From positions 1 through 25,762 of the forward strand of contig JBEKVE010000021.1 in the NCBI GenBank assembly GCA_049514335.1: a stretch of 25,762 nucleotides of DNA, given 5' to 3'. A program made the position numbers and the translations under genes. The notes beneath the pieces were generated by a model that was not told the origin of the DNA, did no database searches, and saw nothing but the letters and a program-made list of their open reading frames with translations. This stretch comes from JBEKVE01 sp049514335 (GTDB lineage Bacteria; Actinomycetota; Acidimicrobiia; Acidimicrobiales; UBA8190). Of the stretch, positions 7,696 to 14,650 are shown piece by piece. Within the stretch, counting starts at the first letter, position 1, and each line of letters starts with the position of its first letter.

Positions 7696-9504
7696 TCACC
7701 GGTGCCGGTCGAGATGCTCGATGATGTCGGGGAACACCTGCCGCGGCGCGTCGCGGCCGACGAGGGCGTCGAGATGGGCATAGCCCGGCAGCATGGTGAG
7801 GGTGTAGTCGTCGGGATCGTTGTGCTCCTGCAGCCAACGCAGCGTCCGCTCGTTCCCCTCGGGGTGGAAGATGTAGTTGTCCTCCCCCGCCAGGATGTGG
7901 ATGGGGACGCCCCGGAGGAGCTCGGGGTGCTGCAGATACCGGTCACGGCCCTGCGCGTCCACCGCCCGGGCCCGTTGCATCATGAGCCCCAGGTGCGTGA
8001 GGCAGTGGATGTTGGCGTCGCCGAACATGCCGGGGAGCGCCCGGTGGGTGGCGTCGTCCAACTGGGCGTGACGGTGGGTCATGCCGAAGACGGCGTTGAT
8101 CCACCGGCACACCGGGAGCTCACACCCCTCGTGGTGCGGGTGGGGTACGGCCGACAAGGCGATGTCGAGCGCAATGTTGCGCACGGTCCGTTCCGTGTCG
8201 GGCCGCAGCACCTTCTGGCCGGCCGCCTCCAGGAGCGCGCCGAGGTGGTGCTTGGACTCGAACACCTTGAGACGCGACGTCATGGGGTGGAGGGTGAACT
8301 GGGCGCACACCGCCGAGCGGACCCGGCCCTGCATGCCGTTGCCGGGGTCGAGCAGCGCCATGAGCAGTGACACCGAGCCGACGCAGTGGGCGAACACCTG
8401 CACCGTCCGGGCCCCGGTGACGTCGAGCACCTGGCCCACGGCCTGGGGCCAGTCGGTGCGGGCGATGTCGTCGACGGTGAATTGGGTCGCCGCCGAGGGC
8501 AGGTCGATACCCGCCCGGTAGTCGAACAGCCACACGTCGTATCCCGCCTCGAGGAGCGCCTCGGTCAGGTTGGGACGGACGGTCGGGGCGAGAAACGACG
8601 TCGCCGACATGGCGAAGCCCGAGGCCAGCATGACCGGCCCCTTCCCCCCTCCCTCGAAGCGAATGAGGCGTGAGCACGCGTCGGGCACGTCGCGGTGTGG
8701 ATGCCAACGGCCGCTGCGGTCGCACACGAGCACAAGGTCCGGATCCGAAGGACGCATGGTGCTGTCGAGCGCTGCGACGCCCTGCGCCGGCGCCACGCGG
8801 TCGGGCGCGGACACCACGTCGAGGGCGTCGGACGCCTCCGCCGGGGCCGGTGGTGCGGGGAACCGGCCGAGCTCGTTGAGCATGCCGCCGTAGAAGGGCC
8901 AGATGGAACGGAGGAACATGGCGCCGAACCGCAATAGCAGGATCTCGCCCTCCACCGGTCCGGCGTTGTGCACCCGGGCGTTGGCCAGCAGGTGTGTCAC
9001 GTCGAAGAGCCCGATGTGCATGATGCCGAGGGCCCGCACCGGCCCGTCCGCCGTGTCCCCCTCGTGAATGGTGACGAAGAGGGTGGTGGTGTCGGGCCAG
9101 GCCGCCAGGATCGATCCGACCTCGATGACCTTGTGTCCCTCGAGGAAGAAGGTCTCCTGCGGATCGAAGCGCGACCGAAGCACCATGCGGTAACGCATCC
9201 GGTCCTGTTCGACGGCGGCGGGATTCGGCTCCAACAGGACGAAGCCCCCCTCGACCACGTCGAGCGCCGAGGGTGACAGCGACGGGGCCCGGACGGTGCC
9301 GGTGAGCACGGCCGGCGACGACGGGTCGTCGAGGAGGGCCGGCAGGTCGGGATGGGTGATGGCCGTGTCGAGCTGGATCGAGGCGCCGCTCGTGCGGCCC
9401 GCCTCGTAGGCGGCGGCAAACGCGTCCGGCGCGTCCGGCGCGCCGACGGGCGCCCACACGTACCCCGACATGCGCTCGGTGAACCGCAGCTCGGGGGGAC
9501 TCAC
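7696..9504 (-). CDS. Two-domain protein: cholesterol-oxidase-fusion beta-barrel domain plus alpha/beta hydrolase with Cys nucleophile
   Basis: A 602-residue protein. Residues about 8-210 match the central domain found between the FAD/GMC oxidase and hydrolase parts of long actinobacterial and proteobacterial 'cholesterol oxidase' fusions. Recognisable landmarks are FTERMSGY at the start, then RMRYRMVL, EGHKVI, DTTTLFVTI and a final FYGG. Residues about 265-602 are an alpha/beta hydrolase. Its nucleophile elbow reads AHCVGS, so Cys374 stands where most family members have Ser; Asp542 (GEDNYIF) and His577 (GYAHLD) complete a likely triad. The GMC/FAD domain is absent. The GTG start at 9504 overlaps the metallophosphoesterase stop (GTGA), which sets the start and indicates coupling. 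The protein is probably cytoplasmic, as no signal is seen. A sterol- or lipid-related hydrolase or acyltransferase is an inference. Confidence 0.85.
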   Translation of the reverse strand: MSPPELRFTERMSGYVWAPVGAPDAPDAFAAAYEAGRTSGASIQLDTAITHPDLPALLDDPSSPAVLTGTVRAPSLSPSALDVVEGGFVLLEPNPAAVEQDRMRYRMVLRSRFDPQETFFLEGHKVIEVGSILAAWPDTTTLFVTIHEGDTADGPVRALGIMHIGLFDVTHLLANARVHNAGPVEGEILLLRFGAMFLRSIWPFYGGMLNELGRFPAPPAPAEASDALDVVSAPDRVAPAQGVAALDSTMRPSDPDLVLVCDRSGRWHPHRDVPDACSRLIRFEGGGKGPVMLASGFAMSATSFLAPTVRPNLTEALLEAGYDVWLFDYRAGIDLPSAATQFTVDDIARTDWPQAVGQVLDVTGARTVQVFAHCVGSVSLLMALLDPGNGMQGRVRSAVCAQFTLHPMTSRLKVFESKHHLGALLEAAGQKVLRPDTERTVRNIALDIALSAVPHPHHEGCELPVCRWINAVFGMTHRHAQLDDATHRALPGMFGDANIHCLTHLGLMMQRARAVDAQGRDRYLQHPELLRGVPIHILAGEDNYIFHPEGNERTLRWLQEHNDPDDYTLTMLPGYAHLDALVGRDAPRQVFPDIIEHLDRHR

Positions 9505-10952
9505 CGGTGCACCGCCTCGACCGGGCGGGTGAGCTCCACGCCCCGCTCGATGATGTCGGGGAGGATGGCGCGGCGTTGCGCCACCGCACGCGCCACGGCC
9601 TCGGAGAACCCCGACCACGGCGGCGCGCCCGGGTCGATGACCCTCGCCAGGCCGTCGTGGAGGGCGTCCGTGGGTCCAGCGGCGGGCGGGGCGAGGCGGA
9701 CCCGGTACCCCGAAGGGTCGTCGGCCTGGTTGTACAACCGGACGGAGGCGACCCGGCAGTCGTCGTCGACGACCACCACCGACGCGCCCTGCAGAGAGGC
9801 GGTGCGCTCGGTGTCGACCACCCAACCCCCGGAGTTGAACACCTGCACCGACTGCGTCAACCCCGGCAGGTGCTCCACCGACTCGTAGGGCTTGTGGGTG
9901 TGGCCGAAGACGAAGCTCACCGGTCCCTCCGCAGCGCCGGGGTGCTCGCGTTCGAGCTGGCGCAACAGCGGGCCCGTCACGTAGTCGCGCAGCCCCGCGG
10001 TCGCCGACGGGCCCAGCAGCTGCGTGGGGTCGGCGCGCTCGTGGCGCGCCACGTGCGTGGCCACCACCCGCAGCACGACCCGCACCAGTGCCGCCGTTTC
10101 AGGACGGACGGTGGCCGGCAGGGTCCGGGTGCTCGCCGTACCCACGTCGTCGGCCAGGATGGCGAGGGCCTCGTCGCTCTGCAGCATGTCGTACACGAGA
10201 CCCATGTCGCGCCCCACCTCGCCCGAGCGCCCGAGCGTCGACCACAAGAAGTCGATCCAGGCGAAGTTGTCAGCCTCCCAGTCCCAGATCTCGAGGCCCG
10301 TGGGCTGGCGGGGGAACACGATGTCCTTGAGCGAGGACATGAGCCGGTAGAGGGGCTCGACGAAGTGGCCGTGGTGGAACAGCACGGTACGCCCCGTTCC
10401 CTCGGAGCGGACGCCGAGGTTGGGATAGGCGATCTTCACCCGCAGGTCGAGCCCGGCGCGACGGCGCACGAGCGCAGTGAGCAGCTCCGCCTCGGGCCAG
10501 GCGAGATCGTCGGACTCGAACAGGCGCGTGGCGTGCCACGGCGGCCCGAGCGGCTGTCCGGTTGGGACGGCAGCGACGTAGGCGGCGTACTGGCGCTCGC
10601 GGGCGGTCTCCCACAGGTGATGGTCGTGGTTGCCCGGGACGTACACGACGGTGTCGTCGAAGATGGGCGCTCCTGAGCCGAAGGCGAGATCGACGAACCG
10701 GTCGAACGCCATGGCCGCCACCTCGTCCCGGGCCAGGGCCATCTCGAGGATGTCCCCGTTGAGCACCAGCGTGGGGCGCCCCTCGCCTGCCTCGACGGCG
10801 CACAGCGTCCGCAGGCAGTCGACCAGGGCCACGAGCACGGCACTCGGGTGTTGCGGGTCCACGTCGATCGACCCTTCCGGCACGTGGCTGAGGAGGCTGT
10901 TCTCGGCTCCGAAGTGCATGTCCGACATGCAGACCCAGCGGACGAGTGCCAT
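9501..10952 (-). CDS. Metallophosphoesterase (calcineurin-like)
   Basis: A 483-residue member of the calcineurin-like phosphoesterase superfamily, long for the family. All five metal-ligand blocks are visible: DMH (Asp11, His13), NGD (Asp67), GNHD (107-110), HHGH (193-196) and GHTH (350-353). A dinuclear-metal active site should therefore be intact. The region between about 205 and 335 is a helical insertion not typical of small UDP-diacylglucosamine or cAMP phosphoesterases. No signal peptide is seen. The ATG at 10952 has GGGGG just upstream; a TTG at 10961 is a weaker alternative. The stop overlaps the start of the Cys-hydrolase gene by 4 bp, so the two products are likely made together and may act in one pathway. 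Substrate unknown; phospholipid, nucleotide or phosphoprotein are all possible. Confidence 0.9.
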   Translation of the reverse strand: MALVRWVCMSDMHFGAENSLLSHVPEGSIDVDPQHPSAVLVALVDCLRTLCAVEAGEGRPTLVLNGDILEMALARDEVAAMAFDRFVDLAFGSGAPIFDDTVVYVPGNHDHHLWETARERQYAAYVAAVPTGQPLGPPWHATRLFESDDLAWPEAELLTALVRRRAGLDLRVKIAYPNLGVRSEGTGRTVLFHHGHFVEPLYRLMSSLKDIVFPRQPTGLEIWDWEADNFAWIDFLWSTLGRSGEVGRDMGLVYDMLQSDEALAILADDVGTASTRTLPATVRPETAALVRVVLRVVATHVARHERADPTQLLGPSATAGLRDYVTGPLLRQLEREHPGAAEGPVSFVFGHTHKPYESVEHLPGLTQSVQVFNSGGWVVDTERTASLQGASVVVVDDDCRVASVRLYNQADDPSGYRVRLAPPAAGPTDALHDGLARVIDPGAPPWSGFSEAVARAVAQRRAILPDIIERGVELTRPVEAVHR

Positions 10953-11156
10953 GACCCCCAACGCTTCGTTCGGGCGGAGCCCCGCCAGGGCGGCCCTGTG
11001 GTCGAGTCCCCACCATGTCCGGAGCCGCTGACATCGGGATCACAAGGTGCTCACAGTGGCCGCCGAGCCTGGAAACCGACCCCCGGAGCCGAGCCGGAGA
11101 GGCGAGCCGGGGCCCGCTGTGAGGCGGGGGGTCAGGGCCGGCGCCAGGCTCGGGAC

Positions 11157-11178
11157 CCAGGGCCCGGGGCGGGCCTGG
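11157..11178 (-). terminator. Candidate terminator hairpin after the LysR gene
   Basis: CCAGGGCCCG-ggg-CGGGCCTGG, an imperfect 9-bp GC-rich stem with one bulged base, lies 7 bp beyond the LysR-type gene's stop. There is no T-tract. The rest of the 233-bp gap (10953-11185) shows no gene. Confidence 0.35.
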
Positions 11179-11185
11179 CCGTGGG

Positions 11186-12070
11186 TCAGTCCGCTGCCCG
11201 CCGCAGGGCCTCCCGCAACGCCTCGACGTCGGCCCGGGCGGCCACCGCGGCACGGGTGGTGGCCCACAGGGGCCGGGGATCGACCAGGTCACGCACCGGG
11301 AACACCTCGAAGACGCTGCCCCGCTCGAGCGCCGGGCCGCACACCATGGTGGGCAGCAGGCTGGCTCCGACACCCGCCTCCACCGCAGCCAGCACCACGC
11401 GCAGGTCCGGCGCCACCAGGCGGACCTCGGCGTCGAAGGCGCGACCCAGGTGCTGTTTCCAGAATCGGCGGGTCTTGGGGAGGTCGTTGGAATAGCTCAC
11501 CCACCGGGCCGTGCCGAGCCGCCGGGCCAGGTCCCGGAGGTCGGCCACGGGGCGCAGCGCGCCGGCGGTCGACGACACCAGGGCATAGCGATCGGAGCCG
11601 ACGAGGTCGGTGACGGTCCACCGCCGGGCGAGCGGCACGGGAGTGATGACGAGGTCGATCTCGTCGCGTCCGAAGCGGGTATGGAGCTCGTCGTCGGTAC
11701 CGAACACGGCGTCGACGCGCGGCGACACGGGGCCGAGGTGCGGCACCACCAGACCGGCGAACACCTCGGGACTGGCGCCGATGCGGACCGGCGTGGTGGG
11801 CACGGCCACGGCGCCGGCATCGAGCCCGGTCAGCACGGCGGCCAGGCGGTCGAGTGGGTCCACGACCTCGGCGTAGAGCCGCCGTCCCGCCTCGGTGGGT
11901 TCGACGCCGTCGCGCCGGCGGACGAACAGCGCCGTACCCACGGCGGCCTCCAGAGAACGGACGTGGCCGGTGGCGGCGGGCTGCGACACGTTGCGCAGGC
12001 GGGCCGCCTCCGAGATCGAGCCCGCCTGACAGGCGGACACGAAGGTGCGCAGCCACTCCGTCCGAGCCAT
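11186..12070 (-). CDS. LysR-family transcriptional regulator
   Basis: A 294-residue protein of standard LysR length. The N-terminal winged helix-turn-helix covers residues 1-62, with the family signature around SISEAARLRNVSQPAATGHVRSLE and FVRRRDGVEPTEAGRRL. A linker helix follows (YAEVVDPLDRLAAVLTGL), and a periplasmic-binding-protein-like effector domain begins near residue 94 (VRIGASPEV). It is divergent from the methyltransferase gene at 12142, with 71 bp between start codons. This is the classic LysR arrangement and suggests control of that gene and of itself. The ATG at 12070 has TAGGAT 6 nt upstream, which can be read either as a leaderless -10 or as a poor Shine-Dalgarno. The effector ligand is unknown. 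Confidence 0.95.
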   Translation of the reverse strand: MARTEWLRTFVSACQAGSISEAARLRNVSQPAATGHVRSLEAAVGTALFVRRRDGVEPTEAGRRLYAEVVDPLDRLAAVLTGLDAGAVAVPTTPVRIGASPEVFAGLVVPHLGPVSPRVDAVFGTDDELHTRFGRDEIDLVITPVPLARRWTVTDLVGSDRYALVSSTAGALRPVADLRDLARRLGTARWVSYSNDLPKTRRFWKQHLGRAFDAEVRLVAPDLRVVLAAVEAGVGASLLPTMVCGPALERGSVFEVFPVRDLVDPRPLWATTRAAVAARADVEALREALRRAAD

Positions 12071-12076
12071 AAGGAA

Positions 12077-12082
12077 ATCCTA
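12077..12082 (-). promoter_or_regulatory. Candidate -10 (TAGGAT) for the LysR gene
   Basis: TAGGAT on the minus strand ends 6 nt before the ATG at 12070, the spacing expected for a leaderless transcript. The whole 71-bp divergent interval is noticeably more AT-rich than its surroundings. Confidence 0.4.
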
Positions 12083-12106
12083 TATCTCGATCGGGCAAAT
12101 ACCACG

Positions 12107-12135
12107 TTGTGTGATGGTCCTGAGGTCCGCATACT
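12107..12135 (+). promoter_or_regulatory. Candidate promoter of the methyltransferase gene (TTGTGT-17-CATACT)
   Basis: A -35-like TTGTGT (12107-12112) and a -10-like CATACT (12130-12135) are separated by 17 bp. The -10 ends 6 nt before the ATG at 12142, so the transcript would be leaderless. The interval is shared with the LysR gene and would be the natural site for LysR binding. Confidence 0.45.
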
Positions 12136-12141
12136 CGGGGC

Positions 12142-12939
12142 ATGCCGAGCGATTGCTACACCCACGGCCACCACCCCAGCGTGCTGCGCAGCCATACCTG
12201 GCGGACAGCGGAGAACTCGGCCGCCTACCTCCTCGGGAGGATCGGCCCGGGCCTCGACCTGCTCGACGTGGGGTGTGGCCCGGGCACCATCACGAGCGAC
12301 CTGGCCGCCGTGGTAGCCCCCGGGCAGGTGGTGGGGATCGACCGCGCCCCGGGCATCGTGGCCGAGGCGGCCGCCGCCTTCAGGGCCGCCAACCTGTCGT
12401 TTCGGACGGCGGATGTGTACGCACTGCCCTTCGGAGACGCCTCGTTCGACGTCGTGCACGCCCATCAGGTGCTCCAGCACCTCTCCGACCCCGTGGCCGC
12501 CCTGGTCGAGATGCGCCGGGTGCTGCGCCCCGACGGTGTCGTGGCGGTGCGCGACGGCGACTACGGCGGTTTCGTGTGGGCACCGTGTGACCCCGTGCTC
12601 GACCGGTGGTTGGAGCTGTACCGACGGGTGACGGCGGAAAACGGTGGGGAGGCGAACGGCGGGCGCCACCTTCCGGCGTGGGTGCGCGCCGCGGGCTTCG
12701 CCGCACCGGTCATGACCAGCTCCACATGGACCTTCGCCGACCCCGGCACACGGGCGTGGTGGGGTGGTCTCTGGGCCGAACGGGTCGAGCATTCCGCCTT
12801 CGCCGAGCAGGCGCTCGCCTACGGCCTGAGCGACCCGGCGGAGCTGGCGGAGATGGCCGGCGCCTTCCACCGGTGGGCCGAGCATCCCGACGCGACGTTC
12901 ATCGTCCTCCACGGCGAGGTCGTCGCCACCAAGGCGTGA
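12142..12939 (+). CDS. SAM-dependent methyltransferase (UbiE/Methyltransf_11 type)
   Basis: A 265-residue class I methyltransferase. Motif I is LLDVGCGPGTIT (about residues 40-51), followed by VGIDRAPGIV (motif post I), TADVYALPFGDASFDVVHAHQVLQHL (motifs II-III) and EMRRVLRPDG, the order typical of UbiE and small-molecule methyltransferases. The C-terminal third (GGRHLPAWVRAAGF onward) resembles actinobacterial 'methyltransferase domain-containing' enzymes of unknown substrate. The start ATG sits 6 nt after a promoter-like -10 and just downstream of the divergent LysR gene, so LysR-dependent expression is likely. The substrate cannot be deduced. Confidence 0.92.
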   Translation: MPSDCYTHGHHPSVLRSHTWRTAENSAAYLLGRIGPGLDLLDVGCGPGTITSDLAAVVAPGQVVGIDRAPGIVAEAAAAFRAANLSFRTADVYALPFGDASFDVVHAHQVLQHLSDPVAALVEMRRVLRPDGVVAVRDGDYGGFVWAPCDPVLDRWLELYRRVTAENGGEANGGRHLPAWVRAAGFAAPVMTSSTWTFADPGTRAWWGGLWAERVEHSAFAEQALAYGLSDPAELAEMAGAFHRWAEHPDATFIVLHGEVVATKA

Positions 12940-12949
12940 CACCGGTCGC

Positions 12950-12985
12950 CCCTGCTGTGCACGCCGGCCCTGCTGTGCACGCCGG
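12950..12985 (+). repeat. Perfect 18-bp tandem duplication
   Basis: CCCTGCTGTGCACGCCGG occurs twice, head to tail (12950-12967 and 12968-12985), in the 66-bp gap between convergent genes. Each copy contains the palindrome GTGCAC. It looks like a recent slippage duplication. Confidence 0.85.
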
Positions 12986-13005
12986 CGTCGGCGGCTCCTC
13001 GCCGG
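12982..13005. terminator. Weak candidate terminator between convergent genes
   Basis: CCGGCG and CGCCGG form a 6-bp stem around a 12-nt loop directly after the tandem duplication, ending at the stop codon of the minus-strand hydrolase. The loop is long and there is no T-run, so this is tentative. Confidence 0.25.
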
Positions 13006-14025
13006 TTACGTGCCGCTGCGCACGCTGCCGGAGAACACGCCGTCGGCGTTGCCCGTCCGCTCCACGGCCTGCACCGGCTGGCCCCGGCGAAGGCGGGCCC
13101 GCCACACGTCGGGCTCGAAAGGAGGGGGCGTGCTGTCACGGAGAAAGTCCCGTACCACGGCCACGAACCGCTCCGGGTCGCTGTGATGAGGGAAATGCCC
13201 GGCGTCCTCGAAGATCTCCAACCGGCTGCCCGGCATGGCCTCGGCCGCCACGTGGGCGTGGGCCACGGGGATGATGGCGTCGCGTCCACCCCACACGAGC
13301 AGGGTGGGCATGCCCTCGGCCAGATAGGCACGGTCGAGCATGGTGATGACCTGGCCTCGCCAGTCCACGCCCGAGCGCAGGGTGCGCACGATCGCCCGCC
13401 GGGCTGCCGCATCGGGGAGGGCGTCGAACACGCGTAGGATCTCCTCGGTGTCGCGCCCGAGGTCGGTGCCGAGGACGCGCAGCAGGTGGGCACCGATTCG
13501 GGCCGCCACCTTCACCACCGGCGATCCGAAGGTGGGCATGACGAGATCAGCGTTGGGCAGCGCGGCGAGACGCAGCAGGGGGCTCACGCTGCGGTCGATG
13601 CCACCGGTGCCCACGAGGACCAACCGCTCACAGCGCTCGGGGAACGTATAGGCGAACTGGGCTGCCACGCCCCCTCCCAGAGAGTGACCGACGACGGTGA
13701 CCCGATCGACGTCGAGCACCGACAACAGGTCGCGCATGCCGTTGGCGTACGCCGCCACCGAGTAGTCGGCCCGGGGCTTGTCCGACAACCCGTGGCCCAG
13801 GAGGTCGGGGGCGATCACGGTGTGGTCGCGGGCGAACGCCTCGACCACCGGGAGCCACGTCCTCGACGAGTCGCCGATACCGTGGATCAGCAGGAGCGGT
13901 GGTCCGGTACCCGCCGACAGGAACGCCCGGCGGTGGCCGTGGATGGTGAAGAACCGGTATTGGACGCCGTGGGACAGCTCCATGAGCTGGAAGGTGGAGG
14001 TCACCGTGCCGTTGGTCGTGGCCAT
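13006..14025 (-). CDS. Alpha/beta hydrolase
   Basis: A 339-residue cytoplasmic serine hydrolase of the epoxide hydrolase/MhpC-like branch. It shows LLLIHGIGDS (oxyanion hole, about residues 44-53) and APDLLGHGLSDKP (72-84). The nucleophile elbow is GHSLGG with Ser115, the acid Asp249 is in GGRDAIIP, and the base His277 is in AGHFPH. The short C-terminal tail after residue 290 is Arg-rich and not conserved in the family. The ATG at 14025 is chosen because AAGGA lies about 7 nt upstream; the open frame extends much further but without coding character. Possible roles include ester, lactone or C-C bond hydrolysis in catabolism; specificity is not visible. Confidence 0.92.
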   Translation of the reverse strand: MATTNGTVTSTFQLMELSHGVQYRFFTIHGHRRAFLSAGTGPPLLLIHGIGDSSRTWLPVVEAFARDHTVIAPDLLGHGLSDKPRADYSVAAYANGMRDLLSVLDVDRVTVVGHSLGGGVAAQFAYTFPERCERLVLVGTGGIDRSVSPLLRLAALPNADLVMPTFGSPVVKVAARIGAHLLRVLGTDLGRDTEEILRVFDALPDAAARRAIVRTLRSGVDWRGQVITMLDRAYLAEGMPTLLVWGGRDAIIPVAHAHVAAEAMPGSRLEIFEDAGHFPHHSDPERFVAVVRDFLRDSTPPPFEPDVWRARLRRGQPVQAVERTGNADGVFSGSVRSGT

Positions 14026-14088
14026 GCCGGGTCCTTCGCGCTGGCCCCGGATCACGTCGCCCGGGCTGCACGACCGTTCTAGGGCCGC

Positions 14089-14118
14089 TGTATCTCCACT
14101 GCGTGTCACGACCGTGAA
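14089..14118 (-). promoter_or_regulatory. Candidate promoter for the alpha/beta hydrolase
   Basis: On the minus strand TTCACG (-35) and GATACA (-10) are separated by 18 bp. This would give a leader of about 55-60 nt ahead of the ATG at 14025, which has its own AAGGA ribosome binding site. Confidence 0.3.
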
Positions 14119-14241
14119 CGCCGCGTTACGGCCTGCCCGAACCCGGCCGCGGTGCGCCCGTCCGGGCGCCCGCCCGCACCCCGGATGGCGCCGTCGGGGC
14201 GCCACCAGGGCCGGTGGCGACGTCGGTTTGGGCACAACCTG

Positions 14242-14270
14242 TGGAAAAACGCTCGGGAAGGGCGTAGCTT
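14242..14270 (+). promoter_or_regulatory. Candidate promoter for the Cys-rich protein/kinase operon
   Basis: TGGAAA (-35, 4 of 6 consensus bases) and TAGCTT (-10, TAnnnT) are separated by 17 bp in the only AT-richer patch of the interval. The predicted leader of roughly 110 nt would contain the 14287-14298 inverted repeat, leaving room for post-transcriptional control. Confidence 0.35.
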
Positions 14271-14386
14271 TTGGGTGTCGCCGGGTGTCCGCCCGGACGG
14301 CAGGGGGGATGCAGGGGGAGCAGAGCCGGCCGTGGGCGCCGACCGGCTCGTGCCTGTGTCCACCGACGGGGGTGGGGGCTGCAGTG

Positions 14387-14650
14387 ATGCTCGGCAAACA
14401 CATATCGGCGTTCTGTCGTATCGCCGGCCATCAGGCGTGCCAGGAGCATTCGATCGCGCAGTGCGAGTGTCCCTGCCACCCGGTCGACGCCACCCCGGCT
14501 CCGGTCGACGGCCTCTTCATCGCCTCCGGGGGGACGGCCCAGGCCACCTTGCCCCGCGCCCCGTCCAAGAACGGCGCCGTGGCCAAGGTGACCCGGCGCA
14601 GGGCGGCGGTGCAGACCGGCATGAGGAAGCGGTCTCCCCGGGCCACGTGA
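14387..14650 (+). CDS. Small Cys/His-rich protein, possible zinc-binding
   Basis: An 87-residue protein whose first 31 residues contain five Cys and four His, ending in the dense motif QCECPCH (residues 25-31). Cys lie at 10, 18, 26, 28 and 30, and His at 5, 15, 21 and 31. This spacing resembles the HxxCxxxxCxCxCH clusters seen in short actinobacterial and phage proteins and would suit one or two zinc sites; this is a resemblance, not a match to a named family. The remainder is Ala/Pro-rich and ends in a basic tail (KVTRRRAAVQTGMRKRSPRAT), which could bind nucleic acid. The ATG at 14387 has GGTGGGGG 8 nt upstream; an upstream ATG at 14309 is possible. Its stop overlaps the next start by 4 bp, which supports translation. 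Confidence 0.65.
   Translation: MLGKHISAFCRIAGHQACQEHSIAQCECPCHPVDATPAPVDGLFIASGGTAQATLPRAPSKNGAVAKVTRRRAAVQTGMRKRSPRAT

Larger units (their letters stand above)
14026..14386. other. 361-bp gene-free divergent interval with three strong inverted repeats
   Basis: No convincing gene is present; the long frames crossing it are Arg/Pro-rich shadows. It holds three compact inverted repeats: GCGCCCG-tc-CGGGCGC at 14154-14169, TGGCGCC-gtcgg-GGCGCCA at 14186-14204 and GTCCG-cc-CGGAC at 14287-14298. An AT-richer patch at 14240-14275 carries a promoter-like sequence reading right. A promoter-like pair reading left toward the hydrolase gene is TTCACG-18-GATACA (minus strand, 14089-14118). An alternative upstream ATG for the next gene is at 14309. 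Confidence 0.5.

Noticed and set aside
9505..9825. Upstream extension of the Cys-hydrolase frame
   Set aside because: It lies inside the metallophosphoesterase gene in another frame and shows no family sequence; the GTGA overlap gives the natural start.
10953..11185. Possible gene in the gap between the LysR and metallophosphoesterase genes
   Set aside because: No frame with coding character or family motif; only a candidate hairpin terminator was seen.
12606..13274. Open frame of 222 codons on the plus strand
   Set aside because: It overlaps the methyltransferase and the convergent hydrolase in shadow frames and has Arg/Gly-rich composition.
14026..14403. Extended N-terminus of the alpha/beta hydrolase frame, and other frames crossing the interval
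   Set aside because: The sequence is low-complexity without coding character, while the ATG at 14025 has a good ribosome binding site.
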